Made by a program: the position numbers and the translations under genes. From Vagococcus luciliae (GTDB lineage: Bacteria > Bacillota > Bacilli > Lactobacillales > Vagococcaceae): a stretch of DNA of 64,000 nucleotides. The notes beneath the pieces were generated by a model, which ran no database searches, was not told the origin of the DNA, and was given only the letters and a program-made list of their open reading frames with translations. Location of the stretch: assembly GCF_024637875.1 (NCBI RefSeq), contig NZ_CP102451.1, positions 747,001 through 811,000 on the forward strand, written 5' to 3'. Below are positions 55,197 through 64,000 of the stretch, one piece after another (within the stretch, counting starts at the first letter, position 1; every line of letters starts with the position of its first letter).

Positions 55197-55492
55197 AACT
55201 ATTACAGAAATTAAAAAAGAAGAATGATGGTTTTACCTTACTTGAAATGTTGATTGTATTGCTAGTTATTGCTGTATTAATTATTTTGTTTGTACCAAAT
55301 CTTTCTAAACAACAAGCGAGTATTAATAAACAAGGTGATGATGCCTTAAGTAAAGTTATTCAGACGCAAACAGAAATGTATTATTTAGATAATAATGAAA
55401 GACCAAAAGATTTAGATGAGTTAGTACAAGGCGGGTATATTTCGAAAGAACAAAAAGATAAGGCAGAAAAAATAGGCATTAAAGTTGAGTAA
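55193..55492 (+). CDS. comGC: Major competence pseudopilin ComGC
   Basis: A 99-aa prepilin from TTG 55193 (RBS gggggA, 7 nt). The prepilin cleavage site is KNDG|FTLLEMLIVLLVIAVL, followed by the hydrophobic assembly helix. It is processed and N-methylated by ComC and forms the DNA-uptake pilus fibre. The C-terminus is soluble. Confidence 0.95.
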   Translation: MKLLQKLKKKNDGFTLLEMLIVLLVIAVLIILFVPNLSKQQASINKQGDDALSKVIQTQTEMYYLDNNERPKDLDELVQGGYISKEQKDKAEKIGIKVE

Positions 55493-55928
55493 TGACGGGT
55501 TTACTTTATGGGAATGCCTATGTGTGTTACTTATTATCAGTATTTTTGGATTACTGCCAATTATCAAAATAGAAAAGTGGAAAGAACAGAAGACTATTAC
55601 GTCACAATTAATAATGTTTGAAAGATTATATGAAAAAAGTCAACATAGTGCAGTGATAGAAAAGGAAAGTAGTAAAATATTTGCGGATAAAGATTCACAA
55701 AGAATCATATTTAATTACACATTAAAAGGCCAAAAGAAGGAAGAGTTTCTTTACATAGAGGAACCATTACTCATTATGAGAGAGAGCTCCCTTGAACTAC
55801 AAGCAGGAACAGCAAGTCCTAGTAAATTGGAAACGTTCACTTTCTTTGATCAATCAACACAAACAAAAATTGACTATATTGTTCAATTAGGAAGTAGTAA
55901 GGTGTTTAAATATGTGGAAAGGCAATGA
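55485..55928 (+). CDS. comGD: Minor pseudopilin ComGD
   Basis: A 147-aa prepilin from TTG 55485, overlapping comGC by 8 nt. The leader is only four residues before G|FTLWECLCVLLIISIFG. Glu+5 of mature pilins is present. Minor pilin role by position and motif. Confidence 0.88.
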   Translation: MSNDGFTLWECLCVLLIISIFGLLPIIKIEKWKEQKTITSQLIMFERLYEKSQHSAVIEKESSKIFADKDSQRIIFNYTLKGQKKEEFLYIEEPLLIMRESSLELQAGTASPSKLETFTFFDQSTQTKIDYIVQLGSSKVFKYVERQ

Positions 55929-56220
55929 TGGCTTTTTATTATTTGAGAGTTTGTTAGCTTTGTTTATATTAACAGTTGGTATTTTGTTTATGCTACAAAT
56001 AATATTATTTGTAAGGCAACAAGAAAATCAAAATCAATTATATTTAGAGTTAGCTATTTTTGCTAAAGAATGGGAATATATAGAAACTAAGATTGATGAA
56101 CAAGGATTAAAAGAAAAAGCAGTTAAACAAAAGATTCAATTAATAGAAAGTAGTGAGGACACTTTTATTATAGAAAAAGAAGGAACAACTTTAGAGATAA
56201 TGATTTTAGATGTGAATTAA
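55912..56220 (+). CDS. comGE: Minor pseudopilin ComGE
   Basis: A 102-aa prepilin: MWKGNDG|FLLFESLLALFILTVGILF. It overlaps comGD by 17 nt and is the fifth comG gene by order. Confidence 0.85.
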   Translation: MWKGNDGFLLFESLLALFILTVGILFMLQIILFVRQQENQNQLYLELAIFAKEWEYIETKIDEQGLKEKAVKQKIQLIESSEDTFIIEKEGTTLEIMILDVN

Positions 56221-56234
56221 ATAATGGCTTTACT

Positions 56235-56627
56235 TTGTTAGAGTGTTTAATAGCATTAAGTCTTATGACGGGTTTGTTATTGTTTTTAACGCCGTTTATT
56301 AAACAAATAAATCAATTATGGACGTATCAAGAAAATGCTTCATATTTAGAAATACATATTGGTAAAAGGCAGTTAGAACATGAAATTGAGTCTTTGACGT
56401 TGCTAGAAGTAAAACCAACTGAATTAGTTTATAAAAAAGCAGTGGACGGAAAAGCAGATGAGCGGATTATTTTTGATATGTATGAGGACAAGTTACGAAA
56501 AAAACCAGGATTTCAGCCTATTATAGTTGGTTTGAGATCAGCAACATTTGTCGAACTTGATTCATTAATTGAGATGACACTAGTGACATTACAGGGGGAG
56601 CGGTATGTTTACTTTCTTAAAAAATAA
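56235..56627 (+). CDS. comGF: Minor pseudopilin ComGF (start codon unresolved)
   Basis: The homologous protein clearly begins before 56235, because the frame upstream reads NNG|FTLLECLIALSLMTG, a full prepilin motif (Gly codon 56226-56228). But between the in-frame stop at 56154-56156 and the TTG at 56235 there is no ATG, GTG, TTG, CTG or ATT/ATA/ATC codon. TTG 56235 would cut the cleavage site off. The gene may start at an unusual codon, be reached by a -1 shift from comGE at its stop, or hold an assembly error. About 131 aa from TTG; the C-terminus is intact. Confidence 0.8.
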   Translation: MLECLIALSLMTGLLLFLTPFIKQINQLWTYQENASYLEIHIGKRQLEHEIESLTLLEVKPTELVYKKAVDGKADERIIFDMYEDKLRKKPGFQPIIVGLRSATFVELDSLIEMTLVTLQGERYVYFLKK

Positions 56628-56934
56628 AGAAGGAAGTATTGCTCTTCCTTTTTTAGCAGTCCTTTTATTATTTACAATAACGACATTATATTTTATCGAT
56701 GATTATCAACATAAACAATTTGTTATAAAACAAGCAACAGATGCTTATTTAGCAGATATTCTAGAAGAAAAATGTCGAAATTACGCTTTAGAAATGGAAG
56801 ATAATACATCAAAAATAATTGATTATAATATTGGAACAGTGAAACTTGAAAAAAGTAAGTATGGTACGTATGTTACTATTTTTATTGATTTAAATACAGG
56901 TTTTAAACGACAGGTTTTTGTAAAGATTAAGTAA
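56605..56934 (+). CDS. comGG: Competence protein ComGG-like
   Basis: A 109-aa protein with an N-terminal hydrophobic helix (GSIALPFLAVLLLFTITTLYF) but no standard G|FTLLE site, as usual for ComGG. It overlaps comGF by 23 nt and ends the operon. The assignment rests mostly on position. Confidence 0.8.
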   Translation: MFTFLKNKEGSIALPFLAVLLLFTITTLYFIDDYQHKQFVIKQATDAYLADILEEKCRNYALEMEDNTSKIIDYNIGTVKLEKSKYGTYVTIFIDLNTGFKRQVFVKIK

Positions 56935-56982
56935 AGGCTATCAAAACTTCAAAAAAACCCTATCATTTTCAGTTTTAATACC

Positions 56983-57011
56983 TTGAAATATCCAAGTGCT
57001 TTCGATAGAAT
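56983..57011 (+). promoter_or_regulatory. Promoter of the ytxK-like gene
   Basis: TTGAAA (56983-56988), a 17-nt spacer, TAGAAT (57006-57011), 47 nt before the start. Confidence 0.6.
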
Positions 57012-57058
57012 AGGAAAGTAAGAGATTTGTGAATTAAGACAAGGAAGAGGTGACACAA

Positions 57059-58072
57059 TTGTCTCAAACGAATGTGGAGATAGGCTTTAAAAATATGCAT
57101 GAATCTGTGAAATTGCTTCAGCAAGAACTGGATACATCTTTTTTTGATGCTTATGTCGAAAACGGAGAGAATTTATTGGATGGTGGTAGCGTTCGTGTTA
57201 TTGATAATGTTCCAAATCAAGTAGCAGTTAAACAGCTTGAAGCGTATTATCAAGAGTTATTAGGCATGACGTTGTCAACTGAAGAAAAGAGAAAAATCAC
57301 TCAGTTAACATTACTTAGTGGATTAAAAGTGGAACCACTTCAAGCAAATCATCAACTAACACCAGATGGTATTGGCTTTTTATTTGTTTATATGATTGAA
57401 CAATTGATGAAAGATAAGCAAGACGATATGGTTGTTGGGGACTTGTCTGTTGGTATGGGTAATCTACTTTATACAATTTTAAGCAATTTAAGCGTAGCCG
57501 GTTATACTAATATTAAAGGAATTGGTGTTGATATCGATGAGTTATTATTAGAAGTAGCTGCTGTGAATAAAAATTGGTTAGGATTAAAAGCAGAGTTATT
57601 TCATCAAGATTCTTTAGAACCATTGCTTATGGAACCATTAGATGTAGCAGTTGCTGATTTACCGATTGGGTATTACCCAAAAGATGATGTATCAAAAGAC
57701 TTCATGACATCTTTCGCTACTGAACACAGTTATGCACATCATTTATTAATGGAACAGAGTATGAAGTATGTGAAAGAGGAAGGCTTTGGCTTATTCTTAG
57801 TGCCAAATAATTTTCTAGAAACAGAACAAGCTGATTCTCTTAAAAAGTGGTTAGTTGAAGAAGTTTATCTGCAAGGTATATTACAGTTACCAAAAACTCT
57901 TTTTAGTCAAAAAAGTTTAGGAAAATCGATTGTACTTGTCCAAAACAAAGGAAATAAAGCTAAGCAAGCCCAAGAGGTATTACTAGCAGAGTTACCATCT
58001 TTAAAGGAAAATAAAAGTGTATTAAATTTTGTCAATCAGTTTCGTCAATGGTGCGAATCGAATATAAATTAG
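57059..58072 (+). CDS. Class I SAM-dependent DNA methyltransferase-fold protein (YtxK-like)
   Basis: A 337-aa protein with an N6-adenine methylase type fold: [15 protein letters not shown] as SAM motif and [12 protein letters not shown] as the motif IV equivalent (D-L-P-I in place of D/N-P-P-Y). The altered motif suggests a non-DNA substrate or lost activity. TTG 57059 is preferred (8 nt after GGAAGAGG); GTG 57050 is the alternative. In Bacillus ytxK also lies beside ackA, so the order is conserved. Confidence 0.85.
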   Translation: MSQTNVEIGFKNMHESVKLLQQELDTSFFDAYVENGENLLDGGSVRVIDNVPNQVAVKQLEAYYQELLGMTLSTEEKRKITQLTLLSGLKVEPLQANHQLTPDGIGFLFVYMIEQLMKDKQDDMVVGDLSVGMGNLLYTILSNLSVAGYTNIKGIGVDIDELLLEVAAVNKNWLGLKAELFHQDSLEPLLMEPLDVAVADLPIGYYPKDDVSKDFMTSFATEHSYAHHLLMEQSMKYVKEEGFGLFLVPNNFLETEQADSLKKWLVEEVYLQGILQLPKTLFSQKSLGKSIVLVQNKGNKAKQAQEVLLAELPSLKENKSVLNFVNQFRQWCESNIN

Positions 58073-58086
58073 AGGAGAAAATAAAC

Positions 58087-59271
58087 ATGTCAAAAACAAT
58101 CGCAATTAATGCTGGAAGTTCAAGCTTAAAATGGCAATTATATACAATGCCAGAAGAAACAGTTATCGCTAAAGGAATTGTGGAAAGAATTGGATTAAAT
58201 GATTCAATTTTTACGATTAAATATGGTGAAGATAAAAAATATGAAGTGATTAAAGATATTGAGGATCATGAAATTGCTATTAATATGTTATTAGAACAAT
58301 TAACTGCATTAAATATTATTGAATCTTTTGAAGAAATCACAGGAGCTGGTCACCGTATTGTAGCTGGTGGAGAACATTTCAAAGAATCAGCTATTATCGA
58401 TGATGAAGCACTTGCTTTAGTTGATGATTTAGCAGAATTTGCGCCATTACATAACCCAGCAGAAGCGAAAGTTATCCGCGTATTCCAAAAATTATTGCCA
58501 AATACATTAAATGTTGGAGTATTCGATACATCATTCCATACAACAATGCCTAAAGTAAACTATTTATATAGCATTCCAACAGAATACTATGAAAAATATG
58601 GCGCAAGAAAATATGGGGCACACGGAACAAGTCATCGTTATGTATCAGAACGTGCTGCTGACATGTTAGGTAAACCAATTGAAGAATTAAAAATCATCAC
58701 TTGTCACTTAGGTAATGGGGCGTCAATCACAGCTGTTGATGGTGGAAAATCAATTGATACATCAATGGGATTCACACCATTAGCTGGTGTTACTATGGGA
58801 ACTCGTTCAGGTGATATTGATGCGTCATTATTACAATATTTAATGGGTAAATTAGAAATTACTGATATTAAAGAAATGGTTGATATTTTAAACAAAAAAT
58901 CAGGTTTACTAGGTTTATCAGGTATTTCAAGTGACATGCGTGACTTAGAAAACGCTGATACAGAAGCTGCTAAAGTAGCAATTGAAATCTTTGAAGACCG
59001 TATCCGTAAATACATTGGTAGCTATGTCGCAACAATGAACGGTGTTGACGCTATTGTCTTTACAGCAGGTATTGGTGAAAATGCTATCGAAATTCGTAAA
59101 AATATTATTGACGGCTTAAGTGTTTTCGGCTGTGAAATCGATGCTGAGAAAAATAATATTCGTGGGGAAGAACGTGTTATTTCGACAGATGATTCTAAAG
59201 TTAAAGTATTATTAATTCCAACGGATGAAGAATTAATGATTGCAAGAGACGTTGAAGCGTTAAAAAAATAA
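58087..59271 (+). CDS. ackA: Acetate kinase
   Basis: A 394-aa ASKHA-fold kinase that makes ATP from acetyl phosphate. [12 protein letters not shown] at the N-terminus, [31 protein letters not shown] and TAGIGENA are the family signatures. ATG 58087 follows aggag; the open frame from 58048 overlaps the preceding gene and has no RBS. Confidence 0.97.
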   Translation: MSKTIAINAGSSSLKWQLYTMPEETVIAKGIVERIGLNDSIFTIKYGEDKKYEVIKDIEDHEIAINMLLEQLTALNIIESFEEITGAGHRIVAGGEHFKESAIIDDEALALVDDLAEFAPLHNPAEAKVIRVFQKLLPNTLNVGVFDTSFHTTMPKVNYLYSIPTEYYEKYGARKYGAHGTSHRYVSERAADMLGKPIEELKIITCHLGNGASITAVDGGKSIDTSMGFTPLAGVTMGTRSGDIDASLLQYLMGKLEITDIKEMVDILNKKSGLLGLSGISSDMRDLENADTEAAKVAIEIFEDRIRKYIGSYVATMNGVDAIVFTAGIGENAIEIRKNIIDGLSVFGCEIDAEKNNIRGEERVISTDDSKVKVLLIPTDEELMIARDVEALKK

Positions 59272-59284
59272 TTTATAAATTAAT

Positions 59285-59326
59285 AAAAAGCTGGGATCAC
59301 TTACTTTAGGGTCCTAGCTTTTTTGT
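59285..59326 (+). terminator. ackA terminator
   Basis: AAAAAGCTGGGATC and GGGTCCTAGCTTTTTT pair with minor mismatches; T-run follows. Confidence 0.8.
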
Positions 59327-59335
59327 TTAATTAAT

Positions 59336-59797
59336 TTATTTTACTGTTTTATTATCCATATCTGTACGAACAACTAAAACGTCACTTTTGGCATGGATAG
59401 AGACATAACTTGATACAGAGCCAAGTAAAATTCTCTCCATAGCATTTAACCCAGTTGCTCCTAGCATAATTAAGTCGATTCCTAATTCTTTTGGTAAATC
59501 TTCTGATAGGACGATTTTAGGCACACCTATGCGAATCACTGTTTCTACTTTGTCGAAATTATGCTCATGAGCATACTCAATATATTGTTTTAGGGCCTTA
59601 TCAGCTTCTTTTTTTGCATTTGTTGCGAGTGTTTCATCGTAGGATGAAACTGTTTCAAATGCGCGCATATCAACAATGTGAGCAATGTAAAGGGTAGCGT
59701 CATTTCGTTTAGCAACATGCACAGCTTTTTTAAGTGCGCGTTCAGCTTCCTTTGATCCATCCATTGCGACCAATATTTTTTTGTATTGTTTTTGCAT
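59336..59797 (-). CDS. Universal stress protein, UspA family
   Basis: A 153-aa Usp domain protein. ILVAMDGSKEAERALKKA at the N-terminus and the ATP-binding G-2x-G-9x-G-[ST] region GATGLNAMERILLGSVSSYV near residue 115-135 are visible. It probably binds ATP and helps stress survival; no specific partner shows. Convergent with ackA. Confidence 0.92.
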   Translation of the reverse strand: MQKQYKKILVAMDGSKEAERALKKAVHVAKRNDATLYIAHIVDMRAFETVSSYDETLATNAKKEADKALKQYIEYAHEHNFDKVETVIRIGVPKIVLSEDLPKELGIDLIMLGATGLNAMERILLGSVSSYVSIHAKSDVLVVRTDMDNKTVK

Positions 59798-59814
59798 GAT
59801 AATCCATACTCCCC

Positions 59815-60084
59815 TTAGTGAATGTTTTGAGATAATATTATACTAAATATTGATGAAACGCAAAGTACAAGAAAGATGTACATTAAACTAATAAACTTTG
59901 TTGCAAAAAATAATCCAATAATTATGCCAATTATTGCTAATAAAAGAAGTGATATTGAAAATTTTTTTAATATTGGTTGATTTTTTTCTGTAAAGACAAC
60001 TAACAAAGCCTTTTGTTTTTTTGATAAAAAATAACTGATTATACATAAAATAAAAGCAAAAATTATAAGGATAAATTTATACAA
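59815..60084 (-). CDS. Small hypothetical membrane protein
   Basis: An 89-aa protein with three hydrophobic segments (about 2-20, 44-62 and 66-85) and a basic loop (SKKQKALLVV...KNQPILKK). I do not recognise it. It starts at TTG 60084, 10 nt after AAAGG, and lies between 6S RNA and the universal stress gene on the same strand, 17 nt from the latter. Confidence 0.6.
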   Translation of the reverse strand: MYKFILIIFAFILCIISYFLSKKQKALLVVFTEKNQPILKKFSISLLLLAIIGIIIGLFFATKFISLMYIFLVLCVSSIFSIILSQNIH

Positions 60085-60117
60085 CGTATCACAACCTTTT
60101 CATTTTAAACGCAAAAA

Positions 60118-60296
60118 AATATCCGTCGATGCCGTTTTGTATCCCTGATGGTTGAACCCGCTAAAAAATGCAGGTGGGAATCGCTGTAAATATCTCAAAC
60201 TACCAAATGAAAAGGCCTGTTTTTAATAAATACTCGTTGATTCCCAAAGTAAAACGATTTGTTCGGTCAACACTAATGGGGATACTGCGTACATCA
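60118..60296 (-). ncRNA. ssrS: 6S RNA
   Basis: On the minus strand the ends pair: GATG-taCGca-GTATCCC at the 5' side (60295 down) with GGGATAC-aaaaCG-gCATC at the 3' side (to about 60128). Inside, GGGAATC and GATTCCC form the stem above a large central bubble, the 6S RNA shape that mimics an open promoter for sigma-A polymerase. A TATAAT (60307-60302, minus) lies 6-7 nt upstream of the 5' end, and a T-run follows the 3' end. Location next to rarA is typical for 6S in firmicutes. Confidence 0.8.
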
Positions 60297-60344
60297 CAGA
60301 TATTATAGTTATATAATATCACAGGAAATTAAATTCTTCAATTG

Positions 60345-61625
60345 TTAGGGCTGACGTTTCTTTTGTGAAGTTAGCCATTCCCATTGTTTTCCTAAAGCCA
60401 TTTCGTATTTCCCTGTTTGAACAGGTTCGTAGTAAGTAGCATATTTTATTTTATCTGGTAAGTATTGTTGTTTGACCCAATGATTATTAAAACTATGTGG
60501 GTATTTGTAATCAACACCTCGATTTAGTTTTTCAGCACCTTTGTAATGTGAGTCTTTCAAATGATCAGGCACGTCTCCTGTATTTCCTTGTCTGATGTCA
60601 CTTAACGCGTTATCAATGGCGACAATACTTGAATTTGATTTTGGTGATAAACACAAATCAATCACAGCATTAGCAAGTGGAATACGAGCTTCAGGAAATC
60701 CTAATTTTTCAGCTGCTTGAACAGCAGACACAGTCCTTGCACAAGCTCCTGGATTAGCTAGACCAATGTCTTCGTACGCAATCACCATAAGTCGTCTACA
60801 AATCGACATCATATCCCCAGCTTCGACTAGTCTTGCCATATAGTGTAAGGCAGCATCCACATCACTTCCACGAATACTTTTTTGAAAGGCGGAAATCACA
60901 TCATAATGAGCATCTCCATCCTTATCATGCGTGAGAGATTTTCGTTGCACACATTCTTCTATCACTTCTAATGTAATAACTATTTTTCCTTTATCATTAG
61001 ATTTAGTAGATTTTACAGCAAGTTCCAAACCATTTAGCGCACTTCTTAAATCACCATTTGTTGCACGTGTTAAATGTGTCATGGCTTCATCAGTGAGTGT
61101 AACATCAAGGTTTCCTAAACCATCTACCTCATCAGTCAAAGCTCTATTAATAGCTTCTTTAATATCGACTTCAGTGAGAGGTTTGACTTCAAATATTTGA
61201 GTTCGACTGCGAATGGCAGGATTAATTGATATATATGGGTTTTCTGTTGTTGCTCCAATTAAAATCACGCGACCATTTTCTAAATGTGGTAGTAAAAAGT
61301 CTTGTTTTGGTTTATCAAGACGGTGAACTTCATCTAGTAACAAGATAAGTGTTCCACTCATTTTGGCTTCTTCTACAACAATTTGTAAATCTTTTTTACT
61401 ATCGGTTGCAGCATTTAGCATACGAAAAGCATAGTGAGTTGAGCCTGCAATCGCACTAGCAATACTTGTTTTTCCAGTTCCAGGTGGGCCATATAAAATC
61501 ATAGAAGAAAGTTGTTTCGCATCAACCATGCGGCGAATAATTTTTCCTTCACCGACTAAATGTTTTTGCCCAACAACGTCATCAATTGTTTTTGGTCTCA
61601 TACGATAAGCGAGAGGTTTATTCAT
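60345..61625 (-). CDS. rarA: Replication-associated recombination protein RarA (MgsA) ATPase
   Basis: A 426-aa AAA+ clamp-loader-like ATPase acting at stalled replication forks. Walker A GPPGTGKTS, Walker B LLLDEVHR, sensor 1 GATTENPY, the C-terminal tetramerisation domain ending LPDKIKYATYYEPV and GKYEMALGKQWEWL. ATG 61625 follows ggggga; the frame upstream to 61676 lacks a closer RBS. Confidence 0.95.
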   Translation of the reverse strand: MNKPLAYRMRPKTIDDVVGQKHLVGEGKIIRRMVDAKQLSSMILYGPPGTGKTSIASAIAGSTHYAFRMLNAATDSKKDLQIVVEEAKMSGTLILLLDEVHRLDKPKQDFLLPHLENGRVILIGATTENPYISINPAIRSRTQIFEVKPLTEVDIKEAINRALTDEVDGLGNLDVTLTDEAMTHLTRATNGDLRSALNGLELAVKSTKSNDKGKIVITLEVIEECVQRKSLTHDKDGDAHYDVISAFQKSIRGSDVDAALHYMARLVEAGDMMSICRRLMVIAYEDIGLANPGACARTVSAVQAAEKLGFPEARIPLANAVIDLCLSPKSNSSIVAIDNALSDIRQGNTGDVPDHLKDSHYKGAEKLNRGVDYKYPHSFNNHWVKQQYLPDKIKYATYYEPVQTGKYEMALGKQWEWLTSQKKRQP

Positions 61626-61734
61626 CTGTTTTCCCCCTTTAATAAACTTATTATAACATAGGTTTAGTATTGGCAAATGCTATCAACTTTTGTATGATAG
61701 AGACAATACAAAGAAAGTGTAAGTGTGTGAAAAA

Positions 61735-62208
61735 ATGAAAGACAATATGTTAACAGAATTAGAAAAACAGCTTGAAAAAGCCTTAGAAGAATTTGACTTT
61801 GCCATTGATTGGGATGTTAAACAACATCGTATAGAATTATCTGTTGTGCTATTTGCTGAAAATAAATCAAACGATGTCATCGAAGACGAAGAAGGCGTTC
61901 AATCGGAAGAAGAAGTGATAGAGTTTGAAGATAGTTTAGTATTATATGCTGATGATAAAGAAACACCTGATGAATTAGAATATTTAACTGTGATTCCATT
62001 TAATCGTAAAAAAGGAATGACAAAAGGAGATATCACAGCGTTAGCAAACTATTTAGCAGAAGTGTTAGTGAATGGACAAGATGATTTACTAGACTTTTTA
62101 AATGATGAAACCATTGAAACATTTGAATTAGTGTGGAATGATGAGGCATTTGAAGAAATGAAAAAAAATAATGATGAGACAGCTATGGTAGCTTATCCAA
62201 AGTATTAA
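61735..62208 (+). CDS. DUF3013 family protein
   Basis: A 157-aa acidic protein found in lactic acid bacteria (LEKALEEFDFAIDWDVKQ, YLTVIPFNRKKGMTKGDITALANYLAEVLVNGQDD). Function unknown. It leads a short run with prmA and rsmE. The start is uncertain: GTG 61723, ATG 61735 and ATG 61747 are in frame and no strong RBS is seen. Confidence 0.78.
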   Translation: MKDNMLTELEKQLEKALEEFDFAIDWDVKQHRIELSVVLFAENKSNDVIEDEEGVQSEEEVIEFEDSLVLYADDKETPDELEYLTVIPFNRKKGMTKGDITALANYLAEVLVNGQDDLLDFLNDETIETFELVWNDEAFEEMKKNNDETAMVAYPKY

Positions 62209-62223
62209 AAGGGAGATTAGACA

Positions 62224-63171
62224 ATGAAGTGGAATCAATTATCTGTTATTACTTCCAGTGAGGCAGTAGAAGCAGTATCAAGTATTTTAATGGAAGCAGG
62301 AGCTAATGGAGTTGCGATAGAAGACGCGATGGACTTAGTAAATTTTGAGAGTGATCCTTTTGGTGAGATTCTAGATAAGGATACTTTTTCTCATCGAAAA
62401 GAAGGGGCAGAAGTCATTGCTTATTTCCCAGAAACGTTATTTTTACCAGAAATTATTCCTAGTATTCAACTAAAAGTAGAAGAACTAGCTTCTTTTGGGT
62501 TAGATATTGGTGAACATAGCATCACAGCTTCTGAAGTAGAAGAAAGTGATTGGGCGACTGCTTGGAAAAAATATTATCATCCAGTAAATATTAGCCGTTA
62601 TTTAACGATTGTGCCTGAATGGCAAGACTATACATCAAACAATCCTGATGAACATATTATCTACCTTGATCCAGGCATGGCATTTGGAACAGGTACACAC
62701 CCAACCACACGTTTGACGTTACAAGCACTTGAAGTGACTCTTCGTGGGGGAGAAATGGTATTAGATGTGGGAACAGGTTCTGGCGTATTAAGTATTGCGA
62801 GTAAGTTTCTAGGAGCAAAAGATGTGTTTGCTTATGATTTAGATGAGGTTGCGGTTAATTCTGCAAAAGAAAATATGGCATTAAATCCTATTGCAAAAGA
62901 CGTACATGTTTCGGCGAATGATTTATTAAATGGTGTTGATAAAAAAGCAGACGTGATTGTGGCAAATATTTTAGCTGATATTATTGTATTAATGTTAAAA
63001 GATGCTCACCGTTGTCTAAAAGATAATGGAACACTGATTATCTCTGGAATTATTGAAGATAAAATACCAATGATTTTATCTGAGTTAGAAAAAGAGAAAT
63101 TTATCGTTGATCAGTTGTTTAAACAAAAAGATTGGTATGCCATTATTGTTAAAAAGCAATTGGAGGACTAA
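62224..63171 (+). CDS. prmA: Ribosomal protein L11 methyltransferase
   Basis: A 315-aa enzyme that trimethylates amino groups of L11. The N-terminal substrate-binding domain (about 1-100) leads to the SAM domain with LDPGMAFGTGTHPTTRL, DVGTGSGVLSIAS and VIVANILADII (the NIL substitute for NPPY). RBS gggaga. The gene ends 2 nt before rsmE. Confidence 0.95.
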   Translation: MKWNQLSVITSSEAVEAVSSILMEAGANGVAIEDAMDLVNFESDPFGEILDKDTFSHRKEGAEVIAYFPETLFLPEIIPSIQLKVEELASFGLDIGEHSITASEVEESDWATAWKKYYHPVNISRYLTIVPEWQDYTSNNPDEHIIYLDPGMAFGTGTHPTTRLTLQALEVTLRGGEMVLDVGTGSGVLSIASKFLGAKDVFAYDLDEVAVNSAKENMALNPIAKDVHVSANDLLNGVDKKADVIVANILADIIVLMLKDAHRCLKDNGTLIISGIIEDKIPMILSELEKEKFIVDQLFKQKDWYAIIVKKQLED

Positions 63172-63173
63172 AC

Positions 63174-63929
63174 ATGCAACGATATTTTTTACCTTGTGAT
63201 TATGAAGAACAAGTAACTTTTGATTTAGTTGGAGATGATTTTCATCATGCGAAACATGTGATGCGAATGGTACTAGATGATGAGTGTTTTTTGGTTTTTA
63301 AAAATGAGTTGGCTATAAAAGCGAAAATTATTGAGATAACTGATGAAAAAATTATCTTTGAGGAAGTTGCTAAAGAAGAAATGGTAAAAGAGATGCCGAT
63401 AAACGTGACGATTGCTTGTGGTTATACCAAGGGAGATAAGTTAGAATTGGTTGCACAAAAAGCAACGGAGTTAGGTATGCATGGATTGATTGCTTTTCCT
63501 TCGAAAACATCTGTGGTGAAATGGGATGAGAAAAAACGAAACAAAAAAGCACAAAGACTTGAAAAAATCGTTAAAGAAGCATCGGAGCAATCTCATAGAC
63601 AAGTAGTACCTAGTGTATCATTGTATGGTTCTTTTAACGACTTACTAGAAAAAGCTATAGATTTTACACAGTGTTTAGTGGCGTATGAAGAGTCTAGTAA
63701 ACAAGATGAGAATAGTCAACTCGTGAAAACATTAATGACTTGTCAGCCAGGTGATTCTCTATTGATTGTATTTGGACCAGAAGGAGGTTTAACATCCGAA
63801 GAAATAAACATATTAGAAGCGAAGAATGTTAAATGTTGCGCATTAGGTCCACGTATCTTACGAGCAGAAACAGCTCCATTGTATGCATTGTCTGCCATGA
63901 GTTATCAATGGGAATTAAATAAAAAATAA
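63174..63929 (+). CDS. rsmE: 16S rRNA (uracil1498-N3)-methyltransferase
   Basis: A 251-aa SPOUT methyltransferase that modifies U1498 in helix 44 of 16S rRNA. An N-terminal PUA-like domain (about 1-70, DDFHHAKHVMRM) precedes the knotted SAM domain with VFGPEGGLTSEEI and ALGPRILRAETAPLYALS. RBS GGAGG lies at the end of prmA. The last 71 bases of the window hold no feature I can support. Confidence 0.95.
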   Translation: MQRYFLPCDYEEQVTFDLVGDDFHHAKHVMRMVLDDECFLVFKNELAIKAKIIEITDEKIIFEEVAKEEMVKEMPINVTIACGYTKGDKLELVAQKATELGMHGLIAFPSKTSVVKWDEKKRNKKAQRLEKIVKEASEQSHRQVVPSVSLYGSFNDLLEKAIDFTQCLVAYEESSKQDENSQLVKTLMTCQPGDSLLIVFGPEGGLTSEEINILEAKNVKCCALGPRILRAETAPLYALSAMSYQWELNKK

Positions 63930-64000
63930 AATACGAAAAAAATCATCATAAATTGAAAATAGTGATTTAGGTGGGTTATAATAATCGTAATAAGATTAAG

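Noticed and set aside
1-64000. CRISPR arrays, prophage modules, rRNA genes, replication origin
   Set aside because: No regularly spaced repeats, structural phage genes, rRNA sequence or clustered DnaA boxes were noticed on reading the window.

Overview
The window reads as chromosome of a low-GC Gram-positive bacterium of the Lactobacillales, most likely Enterococcaceae (Enterococcus/Vagococcus-like). Reasons: AT-rich codon use, strong AGGAGG-type ribosome sites with frequent TTG starts, RpoB/RpoC sequences that read like enterococcal ones, a comG pseudopilus operon followed by ytxK-like and ackA genes, a gut operon in the lactobacillar gene order, CcpA cre boxes, a QueT leader and 6S RNA beside rarA. 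The genus call is inference.

Layout. 1-5.3 kb: end of a heterodimeric ABC exporter pair, a Gfo/Idh oxidoreductase, a DEAD-box helicase and a lone PTS IIB protein. 5.3-8.6 kb: tRNA-Arg(CCT), an orphan BglG/LicT-type antiterminator-terminator, then a Fur-box-controlled feoA-feoB-small Cys-rich protein operon. 8.8-9.7 kb: FabK-like flavoprotein. 9.9-17.8 kb: a catabolite-repressed sialic acid operon (esterase, nanE, ABC importer without ATPase, YhcH/NanQ, nanK, RpiR regulator, nanA). 18.3-24.8 kb: a sorbitol PTS operon (dehydrogenase, PRD regulator, GutM, EIIC, EIIBC, EIIA, aldolase, HAD phosphatase). 24.8-28.4 kb: an orphan AraC-type response regulator divergent from adhE.

28.4-33.4 kb is an AT-rich acquired island: a decayed IS30 element, then two different reverse transcriptase genes transcribed away from each other around a roughly 200-bp structured spacer. 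The spacer carries ACACACACA on the strand of the shorter RT. This matches what I know of the two-RT antiphage system DRT3 (Drt3a + Drt3b + ncRNA with an ACACAC template) and is the most interesting locus here.

33.4-45.9 kb is conserved core: guaA, coaA and a thioesterase on the minus strand; a GDSL esterase, a ybxB-like methyltransferase, then rpoB and rpoC behind a clear sigma-A promoter and a possible attenuator. An intact ISL3-family element (1,491 bp, 8-bp target duplication) sits in the T-tract of the rpoC terminator. 47.5-49.2 kb: a lipoprotein, a DUF2829/Tad2-like small protein and an SDR in one operon. 49.2-53.1 kb: preQ1-type leader with queT, pepF, a VanZ-like protein, yebC. 53.2-59.3 kb: comGA-GG, ytxK-like methyltransferase, ackA. 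59.3-64 kb: universal stress protein, small membrane protein, 6S RNA, rarA, DUF3013 protein, prmA, rsmE.

All calls come from reading the sequence and family knowledge; no database search, folding program or alignment was run.
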